Shown: positions 1-7,908 of the stretch, piece after piece
Numbering within the stretch: the first letter of the stretch is position 1
Layout of the letters: each line of letters opens with the position of its first letter
Source: Caballeronia novacaledonica
GTDB lineage: Bacteria; Pseudomonadota; Gammaproteobacteria; Burkholderiales; Burkholderiaceae
DNA length: 64,000 nt
Reading direction: 5' to 3'
Assembly: GCF_900258035.1 (NCBI RefSeq)
Contig: NZ_OGTP01000028.1
Span: 1 to 64,000, forward strand
Notes under the pieces: model-generated
Told to the model about the DNA's origin: nothing
Database searches by the model: none
What the model saw: the letters and a program-made list of their open reading frames with translations, nothing else
Translations under genes and position numbers: made by a program

Positions 1-68
1 TGCTTCAACCGGATGGCCGCCGACAAACCGGCCGGCCCGCCGCCGACGATGACGACGTCGTATTCCAT
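1..68 (-). CDS. Electron transfer flavoprotein-ubiquinone oxidoreductase, N-terminal fragment
   Basis: Only the first 22 codons are in the window; the gene continues beyond the left edge. They read MEYDVVIVGGGPAGLSAAIR, a dinucleotide-binding GxGxxG fold start that closely matches ETF-QO proteins, which feed electrons from reduced ETF into membrane ubiquinone. The identification rests on this short stretch, so another FAD-dependent oxidoreductase is possible. The context supports ETF-QO: etfBA and two acyl-CoA dehydrogenases lie in the same island. It sits 38 nt after the DUF2889 gene on the same strand and may be the last gene of that operon. Confidence 0.65.
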   Translation of the reverse strand, partial: MEYDVVIVGGGPAGLSAAIRLK

Positions 69-106
69 CGATTCGCGTGTGTGGTGCGCTAAGGATCCGC
101 TATTGC

Positions 107-652
107 TCATCGAGTTGTCGCCCCGTCAAACCACGCTGGATAATGCGCCTTCACTAACGCCCCATCTTCGGCCCAGGCGTGGCAACCGCCGATCTGCAAA
201 GGGCGTGTTTCGGCGTCGCGGTTCAGGTAAGGTGCCAGAGTCTGCACCGATCCCGCAGCCATTGCGCCCACCAATTCGGTCATGTGGCTGCATCCATTCA
301 CACCGCGAAAGCGCTCCCCGACGGCCCGTTTGAAACCGGCCCCCACGCGCAGTCCGACAAGTTGCTCATACCGATTCTTGATCGTGTCGCACACACCCGT
401 ATAAGGAAGCGCGTCCATTGCGACGTCGACGGCGAGAATCGTCAGCGATGAGTCGAGGGTCCAGCGCAATCTCATGCAATGCACGGCCTCTCCCGCTCTT
501 CGCACGCTTGAAACAAGACCGAGATCATGGTCTTTCTCGTCGAGCAGGCTGGCTTCGATATCCCAGAGGCCGTCTTCCCGTCGATAACCTTCGACCTTGA
601 TCTGACGTGTATGCAGCCGTTCGCGCGCCACAGCGGATTCTTCGAGCGGCAT
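107..652 (-). CDS. DUF2889 domain protein
   Basis: This 181-residue soluble protein has the DUF2889 pattern: an N-terminal RLHTRQIKVEGYRREDGLWDIEA block, then a CSHMTELVGAMA block near residue 120. The family has no established biochemical role to my knowledge. There is no signal peptide or membrane segment. Its ATG overlaps the TAA of the upstream CitE-like gene (TAATG), so the two are probably translationally coupled. Its place between a CitE-like lyase and ETF-QO, inside a GntR-type regulon for acyl-CoA metabolism, suggests an accessory role in that pathway. That role is inference. Confidence 0.85.
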   Translation of the reverse strand: MPLEESAVARERLHTRQIKVEGYRREDGLWDIEASLLDEKDHDLGLVSSVRRAGEAVHCMRLRWTLDSSLTILAVDVAMDALPYTGVCDTIKNRYEQLVGLRVGAGFKRAVGERFRGVNGCSHMTELVGAMAAGSVQTLAPYLNRDAETRPLQIGGCHAWAEDGALVKAHYPAWFDGATTR

Positions 653-1476
653 TATCGATCTCCCCGAATGGTCGCAAGTATCTGTTCAGCCTTCAGCACG
701 ACCGGGCGATCCACCATCTTGCCATCCATGGAAACGACTGCATCGCGGGATTCAGCAACCACGGCGAGCACGCGCCTCGCCCAGTCGAGTTCCGCCGGAG
801 AGGGTTCGAATACTTCGTTGACGATCGATACTTGCTTCGGGTGAATGCAGAGCTTGCCGGCGAATCCCCGGCGCTTGCTGTTGAGCGCGTCACGAACCAG
901 GCGCTCCGAGTCATCGATCGCCGGCGTCACTCCGTCAATCGGCGCGCCGATGCCCGCGACTTTCGATGCCAGCACGAGCGACGCGCGGAAAGCATCGAGT
1001 TCTTCGGCGTCACCGTCGATATTCATATCGACCTGAAAATCGAGCGTGCCAAACAGCAGTCGCTTCACACCGGAGGTCGATGCGATTTCACGAATATTCG
1101 ACATGCCCGCGGCCGTCTCGATCAGCGGATAGACGTCGATGTGCCTGCCGCCGCCACGCGTGACCTGTGCGATGTCATCGGCGGATTCGGTCTTCGGCAA
1201 CACCATGCCCGCGATACCGGGCAGTTCTCGCAACGCGAGGTCGTCGGCAAACCACGGCGTTCCGATTCCGTTGACACGCAGCATCACCGGATGCCCGGCT
1301 GACGCCCAGGACGACACGACTGTACGGGCATGTTCCTTCGCACCCGGGGCGACGGCATCTTCAAGATCGACGATGACTGCGCGTGCGCCACTGCTCAGCG
1401 CCTTCCCGAATCGCTCGGGTCGATCACCCGGCACGAACAGAAGCGACGGGACACGCCCCTGATTCAATATTGGCAT
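652..1476 (-). CDS. HpcH/HpaI-CitE family acyl-CoA lyase
   Basis: A CitE-like beta-barrel lyase that cleaves or forms C-C bonds of 3-hydroxyacyl-CoA dicarboxylates (malyl-CoA or citramalyl-CoA type). Visible motifs are SLLFVPGDRPERF at the start, VDLEDAV with the following basic residues, LRVNGIGTPW, MVLPKTES, the metal-ligand segment PLIETAAG, GTLDFQVDMN and CIHPKQ. The length (274 aa) is normal for stand-alone CitE-like lyases. I start at the second ATG (1476) because AAGGGG lies 7 nt before it but only 1 nt before the first ATG at 1482. It follows the FAS1-like hydratase by about 40 nt, a pairing that suggests mesaconyl-C4-CoA hydration followed by citramalyl-CoA cleavage. Confidence 0.88.
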   Translation of the reverse strand: MPILNQGRVPSLLFVPGDRPERFGKALSSGARAVIVDLEDAVAPGAKEHARTVVSSWASAGHPVMLRVNGIGTPWFADDLALRELPGIAGMVLPKTESADDIAQVTRGGGRHIDVYPLIETAAGMSNIREIASTSGVKRLLFGTLDFQVDMNIDGDAEELDAFRASLVLASKVAGIGAPIDGVTPAIDDSERLVRDALNSKRRGFAGKLCIHPKQVSIVNEVFEPSPAELDWARRVLAVVAESRDAVVSMDGKMVDRPVVLKAEQILATIRGDR

Positions 1477-1516
1477 CAGCATTCCCCTTGATAAGCGCGA
1501 GACGTCGAAGTCTTCT

Positions 1517-2362
1517 TCACTCGACCTCGGCTTCCGCGCGCATGGTCAGCCAGCCTTCATCGTCCTTCGCCCAGAGTTCGACGCTCTTTCCGTCGACGCC
1601 GGGTTCGCCGCAAACCATGAACGCATGGCCAAGCAATGTCGGTCGAACCGCCCGGAACGAAAAGCTCTTTATCGCCAAGTTCGGCGTATTTCGCCTCACC
1701 AGGTCGAGTAGCAAAGTCGCGACTAGAGGGCCGTGAACCACCAGATTCGGATAGCCCTCTTCGGCTATCGCATAGTCCCTGTCGTAGTGAATGCGATGAC
1801 TGTTGAAGGTCAATGCCGAGTAGCGGAACAACATCGTCTCCGTGGGAACGATTTCTCGCTGCCAGGCGCCGCCCGAAGGCGCAGCCGTCGGCGAAGGTTC
1901 CGGCGTCCCGGGCGCATACGCCTCCCGATACACGATGTCCTGCTCTTCCTCGATCGCGACGCCGCATTCATCAGTCACTCGATGCGTGACCGTCACGAAT
2001 CCCAGACGGCCAGTTCGGCCTGACTTTTCCGTGATCTTTGTGATCTTCGAATCGCGGGACGCCGCCTTGCCGATCTCGAGCGAGCGGTGAAATTTGAGGC
2101 GCCCTCCCGCCCACATACGGCGCGGCAGTCCGAGGTCCGGAAGAAATGCGCCCTTCTTCGGATGCCCGTCAGTTCCCAGTCCATTCGTCGCCGTGATCGG
2201 CCAAAAGAAGGTCCAGTGCCACAGCTCCGGGAGCGGGTCTCCTGCCGCCGGTCGCGCGCCATCGTCCAGAGTCGCGGCGAGCGCCTCGGCTCGCGTCAGC
2301 GAAATATGGTCGGTCGATTCACTTGTTGCGCTCCACGCGCGGTCCAGATTGATTGCGCTCAC
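1517..2362 (-). CDS. FAS1-like (MaoC/hotdog) dehydratase, mesaconyl-C4-CoA hydratase-like
   Basis: A double-hotdog acyl-CoA hydratase related to HTD2-type dehydratases and mesaconyl-C4-CoA hydratase. The N-terminal half contains PLPELWHWTFFWP and RRMWAGGRLKFHRSL. The C-terminal half has the MaoC-type catalytic patch SHRIHYDRDYA followed by VHGPLVATLLLDL. The open frame extends to an ATG at 2428, but that ATG lies inside the repeated operator palindrome. I therefore favour the GTG at 2362, which has GGGAGAGG just upstream and begins near the conserved part (VSAINLDRAW). It heads a leftward operon with the CitE-like lyase, DUF2889 and probably ETF-QO. Confidence 0.85.
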   Translation of the reverse strand: MSAINLDRAWSATSESTDHISLTRAEALAATLDDGARPAAGDPLPELWHWTFFWPITATNGLGTDGHPKKGAFLPDLGLPRRMWAGGRLKFHRSLEIGKAASRDSKITKITEKSGRTGRLGFVTVTHRVTDECGVAIEEEQDIVYREAYAPGTPEPSPTAAPSGGAWQREIVPTETMLFRYSALTFNSHRIHYDRDYAIAEEGYPNLVVHGPLVATLLLDLVRRNTPNLAIKSFSFRAVRPTLLGHAFMVCGEPGVDGKSVELWAKDDEGWLTMRAEAEVE

Positions 2363-2426
2363 CGCCTCTCCCACATGTCCAGTTGACTCTTCAAGGTTGC
2401 TCTTGAATTCGTGTTGCTTTTCATGC

Positions 2427-2438
2427 ATTATGCATTAT
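2427..2438. promoter_or_regulatory. GntR-type operator palindrome (site A)
   Basis: ATTATGCATTAT matches the island consensus ATAATGCATTAT at 11 of 12 positions. It lies between the divergent FAS1-like hydratase operon (leftward) and the SDR/etfBA genes (rightward). On the minus strand, TTGACG and CATAAT are spaced by 16 bp, with the CATAAT inside the palindrome, so a bound repressor would cover the -10 region. The assignment to the two local GntR/FCD regulators is inference. Confidence 0.75.
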
Positions 2439-2513
2439 ATTGGATGGACGTCAAGAATTCGGTTGAGAAGGCGTCGCCGCTTCACAATCCGACACCAATT
2501 TGAGGACGGAAGC

Positions 2514-3338
2514 ATGAGCCAGCAGACGAACCATCAGGATCGAAAAAACGGGATCGAAGCGACCGAATCTCGGCCGTGGAATTTCGATAATTCCGTCGTG
2601 CCCGTCACGGGCGCGGCGTCCGGCATCGGCCTGTTTATCTGCCGGCGCTTGCGCTCGGCCGGTGCCCGGCCACTTCTGCTGGATATCGACGCGCAGAAAC
2701 TCGCGGATGCCGTGAACGACATCTATCCGGAGCATGGCGATTCATCCCCAAGGCGTTACGGTTATGTGGTCGACACCGGAAACTCGGCCGATGTGGATGC
2801 CTGCTTCGACGCAATCCGGCGCGAGCACGGCGCGGTCACGCACGCCGTCGCAAACGCCGGCACGAGTCATGCCGCTCACGTGCTCGAAACGACGGACGAT
2901 CAGTGGCATCGCGTCATGGACGTCAATCTGAACGGCGTTTTCTACTTCTGCCGAGCCGCAGCGCGCCACATGGTGCCCGCACGGCGCGGTGCAATCGTGA
3001 CGACGGCGTCGATCGCCGGATTGCGCGCCAGGGAAGAGCGCGCCGCCTATGCGGCATCGAAGGGCGCTGTCGTCAATCTCACTCGCGCGCTGGCGCTTGA
3101 TCTAGGACCGATGGGCGTACGAGTCAACGCGGTCGCGCCCGGCATCATCCAGACTCCGATGCAGAGCAACGCCTCGACGGCAGCCCTCGAACATTGCAAG
3201 GAAAGGACGGCACTCCGCCGCCTCGGGACGGCAGAAGAAGTCAGCAATGTAGTGCTCTTCCTGCTTTCTGATCTGGCGAGTTACGTCACTGGCGAAACGA
3301 TTGTTATCGACGGGGGAATGACTGCCCGCTACAACTGA
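2514..3338 (+). CDS. SDR-family NAD(P)-dependent oxidoreductase
   Basis: A classical short-chain dehydrogenase of 274 residues. It has the cofactor motif TGAASGIG near residue 40, the acidic residue of LLLDIDA (NAD preference likely), the structural NAG motif, the catalytic Ser in TTASIAG, and the YAASK active site followed by RVNAVAPGIIQTPM. The C-terminus VTGETIVIDGGMTARYN is typical. The first 35 residues are a polar extension. The ATG at 2514 follows GAGGACGGAAG. It probably oxidises a hydroxyacyl-CoA or hydroxyacid in the island's pathway; the substrate is not readable from sequence. Confidence 0.88.
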   Translation: MSQQTNHQDRKNGIEATESRPWNFDNSVVPVTGAASGIGLFICRRLRSAGARPLLLDIDAQKLADAVNDIYPEHGDSSPRRYGYVVDTGNSADVDACFDAIRREHGAVTHAVANAGTSHAAHVLETTDDQWHRVMDVNLNGVFYFCRAAARHMVPARRGAIVTTASIAGLRAREERAAYAASKGAVVNLTRALALDLGPMGVRVNAVAPGIIQTPMQSNASTAALEHCKERTALRRLGTAEEVSNVVLFLLSDLASYVTGETIVIDGGMTARYN

Positions 3339-3380
3339 CCTTGCCTGAGGCAACCCTTTCGCGCAGCACGGAGGAGAAAC

Positions 3381-3629
3381 ATGACTTGCGCCGCGATGTC
3401 ACTTCGTCAGGTAGTCGAGCACTGGTTGGGGAGCTACCTTCCCCAGCAGATTCGTGTCGTTGAGTTCCGAAACCGGCGGGCGACGCATGAATGCTATGTG
3501 CGTGTGAGCACGATGAGATCGGCCGGTCCAGTCTCCTTGGCATTCTTTCGTCACGAGGACGGCGCCTGGCGAGTTTTCCCGCCGGGTAGAGAACGGCCCG
3601 CGATGAGCGTCTATGTGCTAAGCGCGTAG
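3381..3629 (+). CDS. Small hypothetical protein (82 aa)
   Basis: An 82-residue protein with no family that I recognise. It is supported by a strong ribosome-binding site (GGAGGAGAAAC directly before the ATG), by its position 42 nt after the SDR on the same strand, and by the following etfB. Residues 45-75 look like a small beta-rich domain (SLAFFRHEDGAWRVFPPG), faintly like NTF2-type or cystatin-like folds, but this is only an impression. There is no signal peptide. It is probably co-transcribed with the SDR. Confidence 0.6.
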   Translation: MTCAAMSLRQVVEHWLGSYLPQQIRVVEFRNRRATHECYVRVSTMRSAGPVSLAFFRHEDGAWRVFPPGRERPAMSVYVLSA

Positions 3630-3732
3630 GAAACTTTGATTAAAACCGCGGGCAGCCGTCGATATATAAATAAGCATGACTAATTGAAGCACGATTACAG
3701 CAATGGTAATTGCAGTCCAAAAGGAGAAGCAC

Positions 3733-4482
3733 TTGAAAGTCATCGTCCCAGTGAAGCGCGTAGTCGACTACAACGTCAAGGTGCGCGTGAAATCCGACGG
3801 CACCGGTGTCGATCTGTCGAACGTCAAGATGTCGATGAACCCGTTCGACGAAATCGCCGTCGAGGAAGCCGTGCGCCTGAAAGATGCGGGTATCGCCACC
3901 GAAGTGATCGCCGTGTCCTGCGGCGTGGCTCAATGCCAGGAGACGCTGCGCACCGCGCTTGCGATCGGTGCGGACCGGGCGTTTCTCATCGAGTCCAACG
4001 AAGACTTGCAGCCGCTTGCAGTCGCCAAGCTGCTCAAAGCCCTCGTCGAGAAGGAAGCGCCGCAGCTCGTCATTCTCGGAAAGCAGGCCATCGACGACGA
4101 TTCGAATCAAACCGGGCAAATGCTCGCCGCACTCGCCGGCCTGCCGCAGGCTACGTTTGCTGCGAAGCTGAGCATCGCCGACGGTAAGGCCACGGTGACT
4201 CGCGAAATCGATGGTGGCGCGGAGACACTCACGCTCACCTTGCCCGCAGTCGTGACCACCGATCTGCGTCTCAATGAGCCGCGCTATGTGACGCTGCCCA
4301 ACATCATGAAGGCAAAGAAGAAGCCCGTCGAAACTATCACGCCGCAAGATCTGGGTGTCGATGTTGTTCCGCGCCTGAAGACACTGAAAGTGTCGGAGCC
4401 AAGGAAGCGCGGCGCCGGCTCGCTGATGCCGGACGTCGCGACGCTGGTGGAAAAATTGAAGACTGAAGCGAAGGTTCTGTGA
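3733..4482 (+). CDS. etfB: Electron transfer flavoprotein beta subunit
   Basis: ETF beta binds AMP and, with ETF alpha, carries electrons from acyl-CoA dehydrogenases to ETF-QO. The protein starts [20 protein letters not shown] and contains [20 protein letters not shown], then the signature [16 protein letters not shown]. An in-frame ATG exists at 3703, but I choose the TTG at 3733. It is preceded by AAGGAGAAGC, and it makes the protein begin exactly where the family does (249 aa). A weak promoter (TTAAAA, 17 bp, TATATA) lies at 3640-3668, so etfBA may have its own transcription start besides read-through from the SDR. Confidence 0.95.
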   Translation: MKVIVPVKRVVDYNVKVRVKSDGTGVDLSNVKMSMNPFDEIAVEEAVRLKDAGIATEVIAVSCGVAQCQETLRTALAIGADRAFLIESNEDLQPLAVAKLLKALVEKEAPQLVILGKQAIDDDSNQTGQMLAALAGLPQATFAAKLSIADGKATVTREIDGGAETLTLTLPAVVTTDLRLNEPRYVTLPNIMKAKKKPVETITPQDLGVDVVPRLKTLKVSEPRKRGAGSLMPDVATLVEKLKTEAKVL

Positions 4483-4498
4483 GCGAGGAGCGATAGAA

Positions 4499-5443
4499 AT
4501 GACGATTCTGGTGATTGCCGAACACGACAACCTGTCGCTCAAGAGTGCGACGCTGAATACGCTTGCGGCCGCACATGAAGTCGCCGCCATGGTCGGTGCG
4601 GACATTCATGTTCTGGTGGCGGGACACAATGCACAGAGCGTAGTCGATGCGGCTTCAAAAATCGCGGTCGTGTCGCAAGTCCTGGCCGCGGATGCGCCCC
4701 ACCTTTCCGAAGGGCTCGCCGAGAACGTGGAAGCGACCGTGCTGAACATGGCAAGAGACTATTCCCACATACTCATCCCGGCCACGGCGTACGGCAAAAA
4801 TCTTGCTCCGCGAATCGCCGCAAGACTGGATGTGGCGCAGATTTCAGATATCACCGCCGTATGCACGAATGACACCTTCGAGCGGCCGATCTACGCCGGC
4901 AACGCGATCGCGACGGTTCAGTCGAACGACCCGATCAAGGTCATCACGGTCCGCTCGACGGGCTTCGACGCAGTCTCCCCGGTGGGCGGAAACGCGTCGA
5001 TCGAAACGATCAGCGCGGCCGCCGATCGCGGCATTTCCGCGTTCGTGAGCCGTGAGGTCACGAAGCTCGACAGACCCGAGCTGACGAGTGCAAAAGTCAT
5101 CGTCTCCGGCGGGCGGGGTCTTGGGAGCGGCGAGAACTATCAAAAAGTGCTCGAGCCCCTGGCCGACAAACTCGGTGCAGCGCTCGGCGCCTCCCGCGCG
5201 GCCGTGGACGCGGGCTATGTGCCGAATGACTATCAGGTTGGACAGACGGGCAAGATCGTGGCGCCCCAGCTTTACATGGCAGTCGGCATTTCGGGCGCGA
5301 TTCAGCACCTCGCCGGGATGAAGGACAGCAAGCTTATCGTCGCGATCAACAAGGATCCTGAAGCGCCGATCTTTGGCGTGGCGGACTACGGATTGGTCGG
5401 TGATCTCTTTACGCTGGTGCCTGAACTGGTCACGGCACTTTGA
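4499..5443 (+). CDS. etfA: Electron transfer flavoprotein alpha subunit
   Basis: The FAD-binding partner of EtfB, 314 residues. The N-terminal domain begins MTILVIAEHDN. The C-terminal FAD domain shows SGGRGLGSGENY, then GASRAAVDAGYVPND, QVGQTGKIVAP, the ISGAIQHLAGM segment and NKDPEAPIF, all standard ETF-alpha signatures. It starts 16 nt after etfB, with GCGAGGAGCG as ribosome-binding site. It serves the two acyl-CoA dehydrogenases of the neighbouring operon and passes electrons to ETF-QO, whose gene starts at the left edge of the window. Confidence 0.96.
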   Translation: MTILVIAEHDNLSLKSATLNTLAAAHEVAAMVGADIHVLVAGHNAQSVVDAASKIAVVSQVLAADAPHLSEGLAENVEATVLNMARDYSHILIPATAYGKNLAPRIAARLDVAQISDITAVCTNDTFERPIYAGNAIATVQSNDPIKVITVRSTGFDAVSPVGGNASIETISAAADRGISAFVSREVTKLDRPELTSAKVIVSGGRGLGSGENYQKVLEPLADKLGAALGASRAAVDAGYVPNDYQVGQTGKIVAPQLYMAVGISGAIQHLAGMKDSKLIVAINKDPEAPIFGVADYGLVGDLFTLVPELVTAL

Positions 5444-5483
5444 TAGCATGGCGGGCGATCTGACTTGCGGCAGTCCGCCCTTC

Positions 5484-6035
5484 CTATCGAAACAATTCAG
5501 CCCGGGCAACATGAATGGGATCCGAGCGATCCCGCATTCCCCATGAATCGCCGTCGTCTCTCATGCCGCCCCTCGCCACCGAGGTGAAACGTGAATCGAT
5601 GACGACGATGCGGTTCGCGACCCGCCATTCTCCATTGCGTCGTTCGAAGCGGTCGACGTATCGCCCCCACGACTGCCGGCATAAGGCGTCGCCAGCCGCC
5701 AGATCTGCCGCTTCGCGTTCACTCGGTGCGCGCAGGCGACGACTCGCGTAGTAGGTTTCGACCAGCGCGAGGTCCGGGCCGGCAAATTCAACCAGAAAAT
5801 TGCCAAGGAAATGCGTCGAATTGTCGACGCCGGCGAATCTCTCCTGCAGCCACGCAATCAGTCCGTCGACGTTTCCTTTGAAATCGACATGATCGTCGTA
5901 GGCGTCCGCATGATACGCAGAACGAAGCAATTCCCAGTCGCCTCTGTCGACGCCGCGAGCGTACCGGCACATCACGTCGTATATCGCGGCTTTGTCGACG
6001 AGTTGCTGGAGAGTCTGCTGAATGCCGTGTTCCAT
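5484..6035 (-). CDS. NTF2-like (SnoaL-type) protein
   Basis: A single-domain NTF2-like alpha+beta barrel of 183 residues, of the SnoaL-like/scytalone-dehydratase-like type. The start (LVDKAAIYDVMCRYARGVDRGDWELLRSAYH) and the ADAYDDHVDF segment are characteristic; a conserved pocket His is visible in STHFLGNF. Such proteins act as isomerases, dehydratases or hydroxylase subunits, so the exact reaction cannot be assigned. It has its own operator/-10 element just upstream and sits downstream of the two GntR regulators on the same strand. Confidence 0.82.
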   Translation of the reverse strand: MEHGIQQTLQQLVDKAAIYDVMCRYARGVDRGDWELLRSAYHADAYDDHVDFKGNVDGLIAWLQERFAGVDNSTHFLGNFLVEFAGPDLALVETYYASRRLRAPSEREAADLAAGDALCRQSWGRYVDRFERRNGEWRVANRIVVIDSRFTSVARGGMRDDGDSWGMRDRSDPIHVARAELFR

Positions 6036-6142
6036 CTTGTCGTCGCCTCGCGTGTACGGGTCGCGCGGACAATGCTGTAGTCACGTCCGCTTCGAGTTGG
6101 AAGGTGAGCACTATCGACAGCAATCGAAGTGCACTTACCTCT

Positions 6143-6161
6143 ATTATACACAATGCATTAT
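6143..6161 (-). promoter_or_regulatory. GntR-type operator plus -10 box (site B)
   Basis: On the minus strand this reads ATAATGCATTGT, one G, then TATAAT: the island palindrome (11 of 12) 1 nt upstream of a perfect -10 hexamer. It would drive the NTF2-like gene, which starts about 108 nt downstream. The same spacing recurs at sites C, D, E and H. A protein bound here would compete directly with RNA polymerase. Confidence 0.78.
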
Positions 6162-6186
6162 TCTTCGGCCGAGGCGATATGACAAC

Positions 6187-6915
6187 TCAGGAAAGCGCCT
6201 CGTCGCTCGCGCTGTCGTCGGCATTCGTGCTTTCGCTCCACATACCTCGGCGTTCCAGCATGGCGATCAAATGCTCACCGCCGCTGAGAATGTGGCGATG
6301 CATCAGCGAGCGCACCGCATTCTGGTCGCGCACGCGAATCGCGTTGATGATGATCGGGTGATAATCGACCGCGCCCTTCAACTGCCCCTCGATATTGGTG
6401 TAAAAGCGGTTCGGCAGTTGCTTCGCCAGACTGCCCAGCAGCAATGCGAGACGTGGAGACTTCGCGGCGAGATTGATCGAACGATGAAACTCGTGCCCCA
6501 GGCGCGTCACAAGCGCTTCGTCGCCAGAGGCGAATGCCTTCTGGTGCTCCGCTTCCAGCTTTTCCAGATGCGCGATATCGGCATCGGACATACGCGCCGC
6601 TGCGCGCGCCGCCAATTCGGCGCCGATCGTTGCCTGCGCCCAGAACATATCGAACAGATCGTCCTTGCCGAAGCTGTTGACGACGAAGCCGCGACGCGGA
6701 AGCAATCGCACGAACGACTCGCTTTGCAGCAGCAAGAGTCCCTCGCGTACCGGCGTGGTGCTGGTACCGAGCGACTTCGAGATGGCATCGATCCGAAGGA
6801 AGTCGCCCTGCTTCAATTTCCCCGAGATGATCTGTTCGCGCAGATGGGCTGCGACCGATTCAGAAAGTTGAAGCTTGTCTACGCTGGCGGCGGCGAGCGG
6901 CGGATCCGATTTCAA
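6187..6915 (-). CDS. GntR-family regulator, FCD subgroup (paralogue 1)
   Basis: A winged-helix GntR DNA-binding domain (SESVAAHLREQIISGKLKQG, then LGTSTTPVREGLLLL) is followed by an all-helical FCD ligand domain. The FCD domain contains the metal/ligand residues of HEFHRSINLAA and a late GGEHL His. The longest open frame begins at an ATG at 6954, but that codon lies in the TATAATG of the promoter/operator, upstream of the -10 box. The TTG at 6915 has AAAGAGG six bases upstream and is preferred. It shows only about 25 differences in 213 aligned residues from the next regulator. FCD regulators usually sense small organic acids or acyl-CoAs and repress their targets. Confidence 0.93.
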   Translation of the reverse strand: MKSDPPLAAASVDKLQLSESVAAHLREQIISGKLKQGDFLRIDAISKSLGTSTTPVREGLLLLQSESFVRLLPRRGFVVNSFGKDDLFDMFWAQATIGAELAARAAARMSDADIAHLEKLEAEHQKAFASGDEALVTRLGHEFHRSINLAAKSPRLALLLGSLAKQLPNRFYTNIEGQLKGAVDYHPIIINAIRVRDQNAVRSLMHRHILSGGEHLIAMLERRGMWSESTNADDSASDEALS

Positions 6916-6938
6916 GGTTGCCTCTTTCGTATGGCGAA

Positions 6939-6957
6939 ATTGTACATCGCGCATTAT
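6939..6957 (-). promoter_or_regulatory. Degenerate GntR-type operator plus -10 box (site C)
   Basis: On the minus strand this reads ATAATGCGCGAT, one G, then TACAAT. The 12-mer matches the consensus at 9 of 12 positions, weaker than the other sites, but the 1-nt spacing to a good -10 box is the same. It would be the autoregulated promoter of GntR paralogue 1, with a leader of about 17 nt before the TTG start. Confidence 0.55.
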
Positions 6958-7025
6958 ACGCGCGACGATCAGAGGCTGGATTTGAAATGCGTCGACGGTT
7001 CATCGCGGCCAGGCCGCATGGATCT

Positions 7026-7826
7026 TCATCCAGAGACTAGTGCGACGGGCACGTTGATCGCGGCCGATGCACTGTCCCACGCGCCCTGCCGTTCGAGCAT
7101 CGTGATCAGGTGCTCGCCGCCGCTGATGATGTGCCGGAACATCAGCGAGCGCACCGCATCCTGATCCCGAACGCCGATGGCGTTGATGATGATCGGATGA
7201 TATTCGATCGCGCCTTGCAACTGACCCTCGATGCTCGTGTAGAAGCGGTTCGGCAGTTGCTTCGCGAGGCTGCCGAGTTGCAGGGCCAGCCGGGGCGATT
7301 GCGCGGCGAGATTGATCGAACGATGAAATTCGTGTCCGAGTCGCGTCACAATATCTTTGTCGCCCGAAGCGAAAGCCCTCTGATGCTCGGCTTCCAGTTT
7401 CTCCAGGCGCGCGACATCCGCGTCGGACATTCGCACCGCCGCCCGCGCCGCCAATTCGGCCCCAATGGTCGCCTGCGCCCAGAACATGTCGAGCAAGTCG
7501 TCCTTGCTGAAGCTGTTGACCACGAAGCCCCGGCGCGGAAGCAGCCGCACGAACGACTCGCTTTGCAGCAGCAGAAGCCCCTCGCGCACAGGCGTGGTGC
7601 TCGTGCCGAGCGCCTTCGCAATGGCATCGATTCGAAGAAAGTCGCCCTGCTTCAGCTTCCCCGAAATGATCTGTTCGCGCAGGTGAGCGGCGACCGATTC
7701 CGAAAGCTGCATCTTTCCGAAGCCCTCTTCCCGGTGCGCATTGACCTGAGAAGCGGCCGCAGCAGACTCCGGCAAGCACCAGACGTTGCCGCCAGCCGCG
7801 GCTGCGCGTTCGATCGATTCGTTCAT
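7026..7826 (-). CDS. GntR-family regulator, FCD subgroup (paralogue 2)
   Basis: Same architecture as the neighbouring GntR gene: an N-terminal winged helix (HLREQIISGKLKQG, LGTSTTPVREGL) and a C-terminal FCD domain with HEFHRSINLAA and ISGGEHL. The N-terminus has a different 40-residue leader that lacks conserved features. The ATG at 7826 follows TGGAGCG. By eye the two proteins are about 88 percent identical from the winged helix onward, so they are recent tandem duplicates and should recognise the same operator. Recognition-helix residues are nearly unchanged (ISKSLGTS against IAKALGTS). Differences cluster in the ligand domain. Confidence 0.94.
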   Translation of the reverse strand: MNESIERAAAAGGNVWCLPESAAAASQVNAHREEGFGKMQLSESVAAHLREQIISGKLKQGDFLRIDAIAKALGTSTTPVREGLLLLQSESFVRLLPRRGFVVNSFSKDDLLDMFWAQATIGAELAARAAVRMSDADVARLEKLEAEHQRAFASGDKDIVTRLGHEFHRSINLAAQSPRLALQLGSLAKQLPNRFYTSIEGQLQGAIEYHPIIINAIGVRDQDAVRSLMFRHIISGGEHLITMLERQGAWDSASAAINVPVALVSG

Positions 7827-7866
7827 GCGTTGCGCTCCAGTGAAGGCGGGACTCTGCGTACTTCAC

Positions 7867-7892
7867 ATAATACACAACGCATAATATATTAT
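7867..7892 (-). promoter_or_regulatory. Double GntR-type operator plus -10 box (site D)
   Basis: Two overlapping 12-mers are present. ATAATATATTAT (7881-7892) is a perfect palindrome, and ATTATGCGTTGT on the minus strand (7874-7885) is followed after one G by TATTAT (7867-7872). This is the promoter of GntR paralogue 2, so that gene is probably autoregulated. The geometry equals that of sites B, C, E and H. Confidence 0.75.
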
Positions 7893-7908
7893 CAAGCTTG
7901 AGCCGATC

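Noticed and set aside
3660-3680. AT-rich GATATATAAATAAGCATGAC before etfB as a further operator copy
   Set aside because: It matches the consensus palindrome at only about half of the positions and lacks the palindromic centre. It is more likely the -10 region of a plain promoter.
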